A stretch of 7,777 nt of DNA from Porphyromonadaceae bacterium UBA4702. Its GTDB lineage: Bacteria > Bacteroidota > Bacteroidia > Bacteroidales > Muribaculaceae. Below the pieces are notes generated by a model, which had not been told where the DNA came from, did not search any database, and worked only from the letters and a program-made list of their open reading frames with translations. Positions 7,753 through 7,777 of this stretch are shown here, piece after piece (the stretch's first letter is position 1; every line of letters starts with the position of its first letter). Where the stretch lies: assembly GCA_002404675.1 (NCBI GenBank), contig DHKE01000091.1:1-7777 (forward strand), in the 5' to 3' direction. A program made the translations under genes and the position numbers.

Positions 7753-7777
7753 TGGCGGAGAGGACGAGATTCGAACT
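7753..7777 (-). tRNA. tRNA 3' end, probably tRNA-Ser, partial (5' part outside window)
   Basis: On the minus strand the visible 25 nt read as the 3' end of a tRNA: the last two bases of the T-stem 5' strand (AG), T-loop TTCGAAT, T-stem 3' strand CTCGT, acceptor 3' strand CCTCTCC, discriminator G and an encoded CCA (7755-7753). The acceptor 5' strand must then be GGAGAGG. GGAGAGG with discriminator G is typical of serine tRNAs, since leucine and tyrosine tRNAs normally have A at that position. The anticodon and long variable arm lie beyond the window, so the isotype is an inference while the tRNA call itself is firm. Confidence 0.85.

Noticed and set aside
7753..7777. tRNA 3' end as an integration (att) site
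   Set aside because: tRNA-Ser genes are common integration targets, but there is no integrase, no repeated copy of the tRNA end in the window, and the flanking gene is an ordinary chromosomal one.

Overview
The window looks like chromosomal DNA from a GC-rich member of the Bacteroidales. The evidence is a RelA paralog of the kind carried alongside a second RSH protein in this order, a DUF4301 protein (a family I know mainly from Bacteroidetes), a bacterial GH3-type adenylating enzyme, few Shine-Dalgarno-like sites before the starts, and a near-perfect Bacteroidetes promoter (TTTG-N20-TAAATTTG). GC-rich codon choice combined with frequent ATA isoleucine codons fits Muribaculaceae-like genomes, but that family-level placement is an impression.

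Layout: (1) 1-717, plus strand, is the C-terminal half of the ABC-F translation factor EttA, cut by the window edge. (2) 718-829 is a gap with a GC-rich hairpin that may end ettA transcription. (3) 830-6050 holds three plus-strand genes separated by only 31 and 36 nt, probably one operon: a RelA-type (p)ppGpp synthetase with a ruined hydrolase site, a DUF4301 protein whose motifs resemble UDP-sugar pyrophosphorylases, and an exported GH13 alpha-amylase-family enzyme with a full catalytic set. (4) 6051-6102 is a short convergent gap. (5) 6103-7623, minus strand, is a GH3-family acyl-adenylating enzyme with its own promoter. (6) 7753-7777, minus strand, is the 3' end of a tRNA, probably tRNA-Ser, followed by a terminator hairpin.

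How the genes may work together: EttA and RelA both tie ribosome activity to energy or amino-acid supply. The next two genes look like carbohydrate functions: a possible nucleotide-sugar enzyme in the cytoplasm and an alpha-glucan hydrolase in the envelope. A link between starvation signalling and glucan or nucleotide-sugar metabolism is therefore conceivable, but it rests on gene order and motifs only. I see no phage, IS, CRISPR or defence genes. The most under-described items are the DUF4301 protein, the GH3 protein and the two mutually exclusive hairpins after the tRNA.
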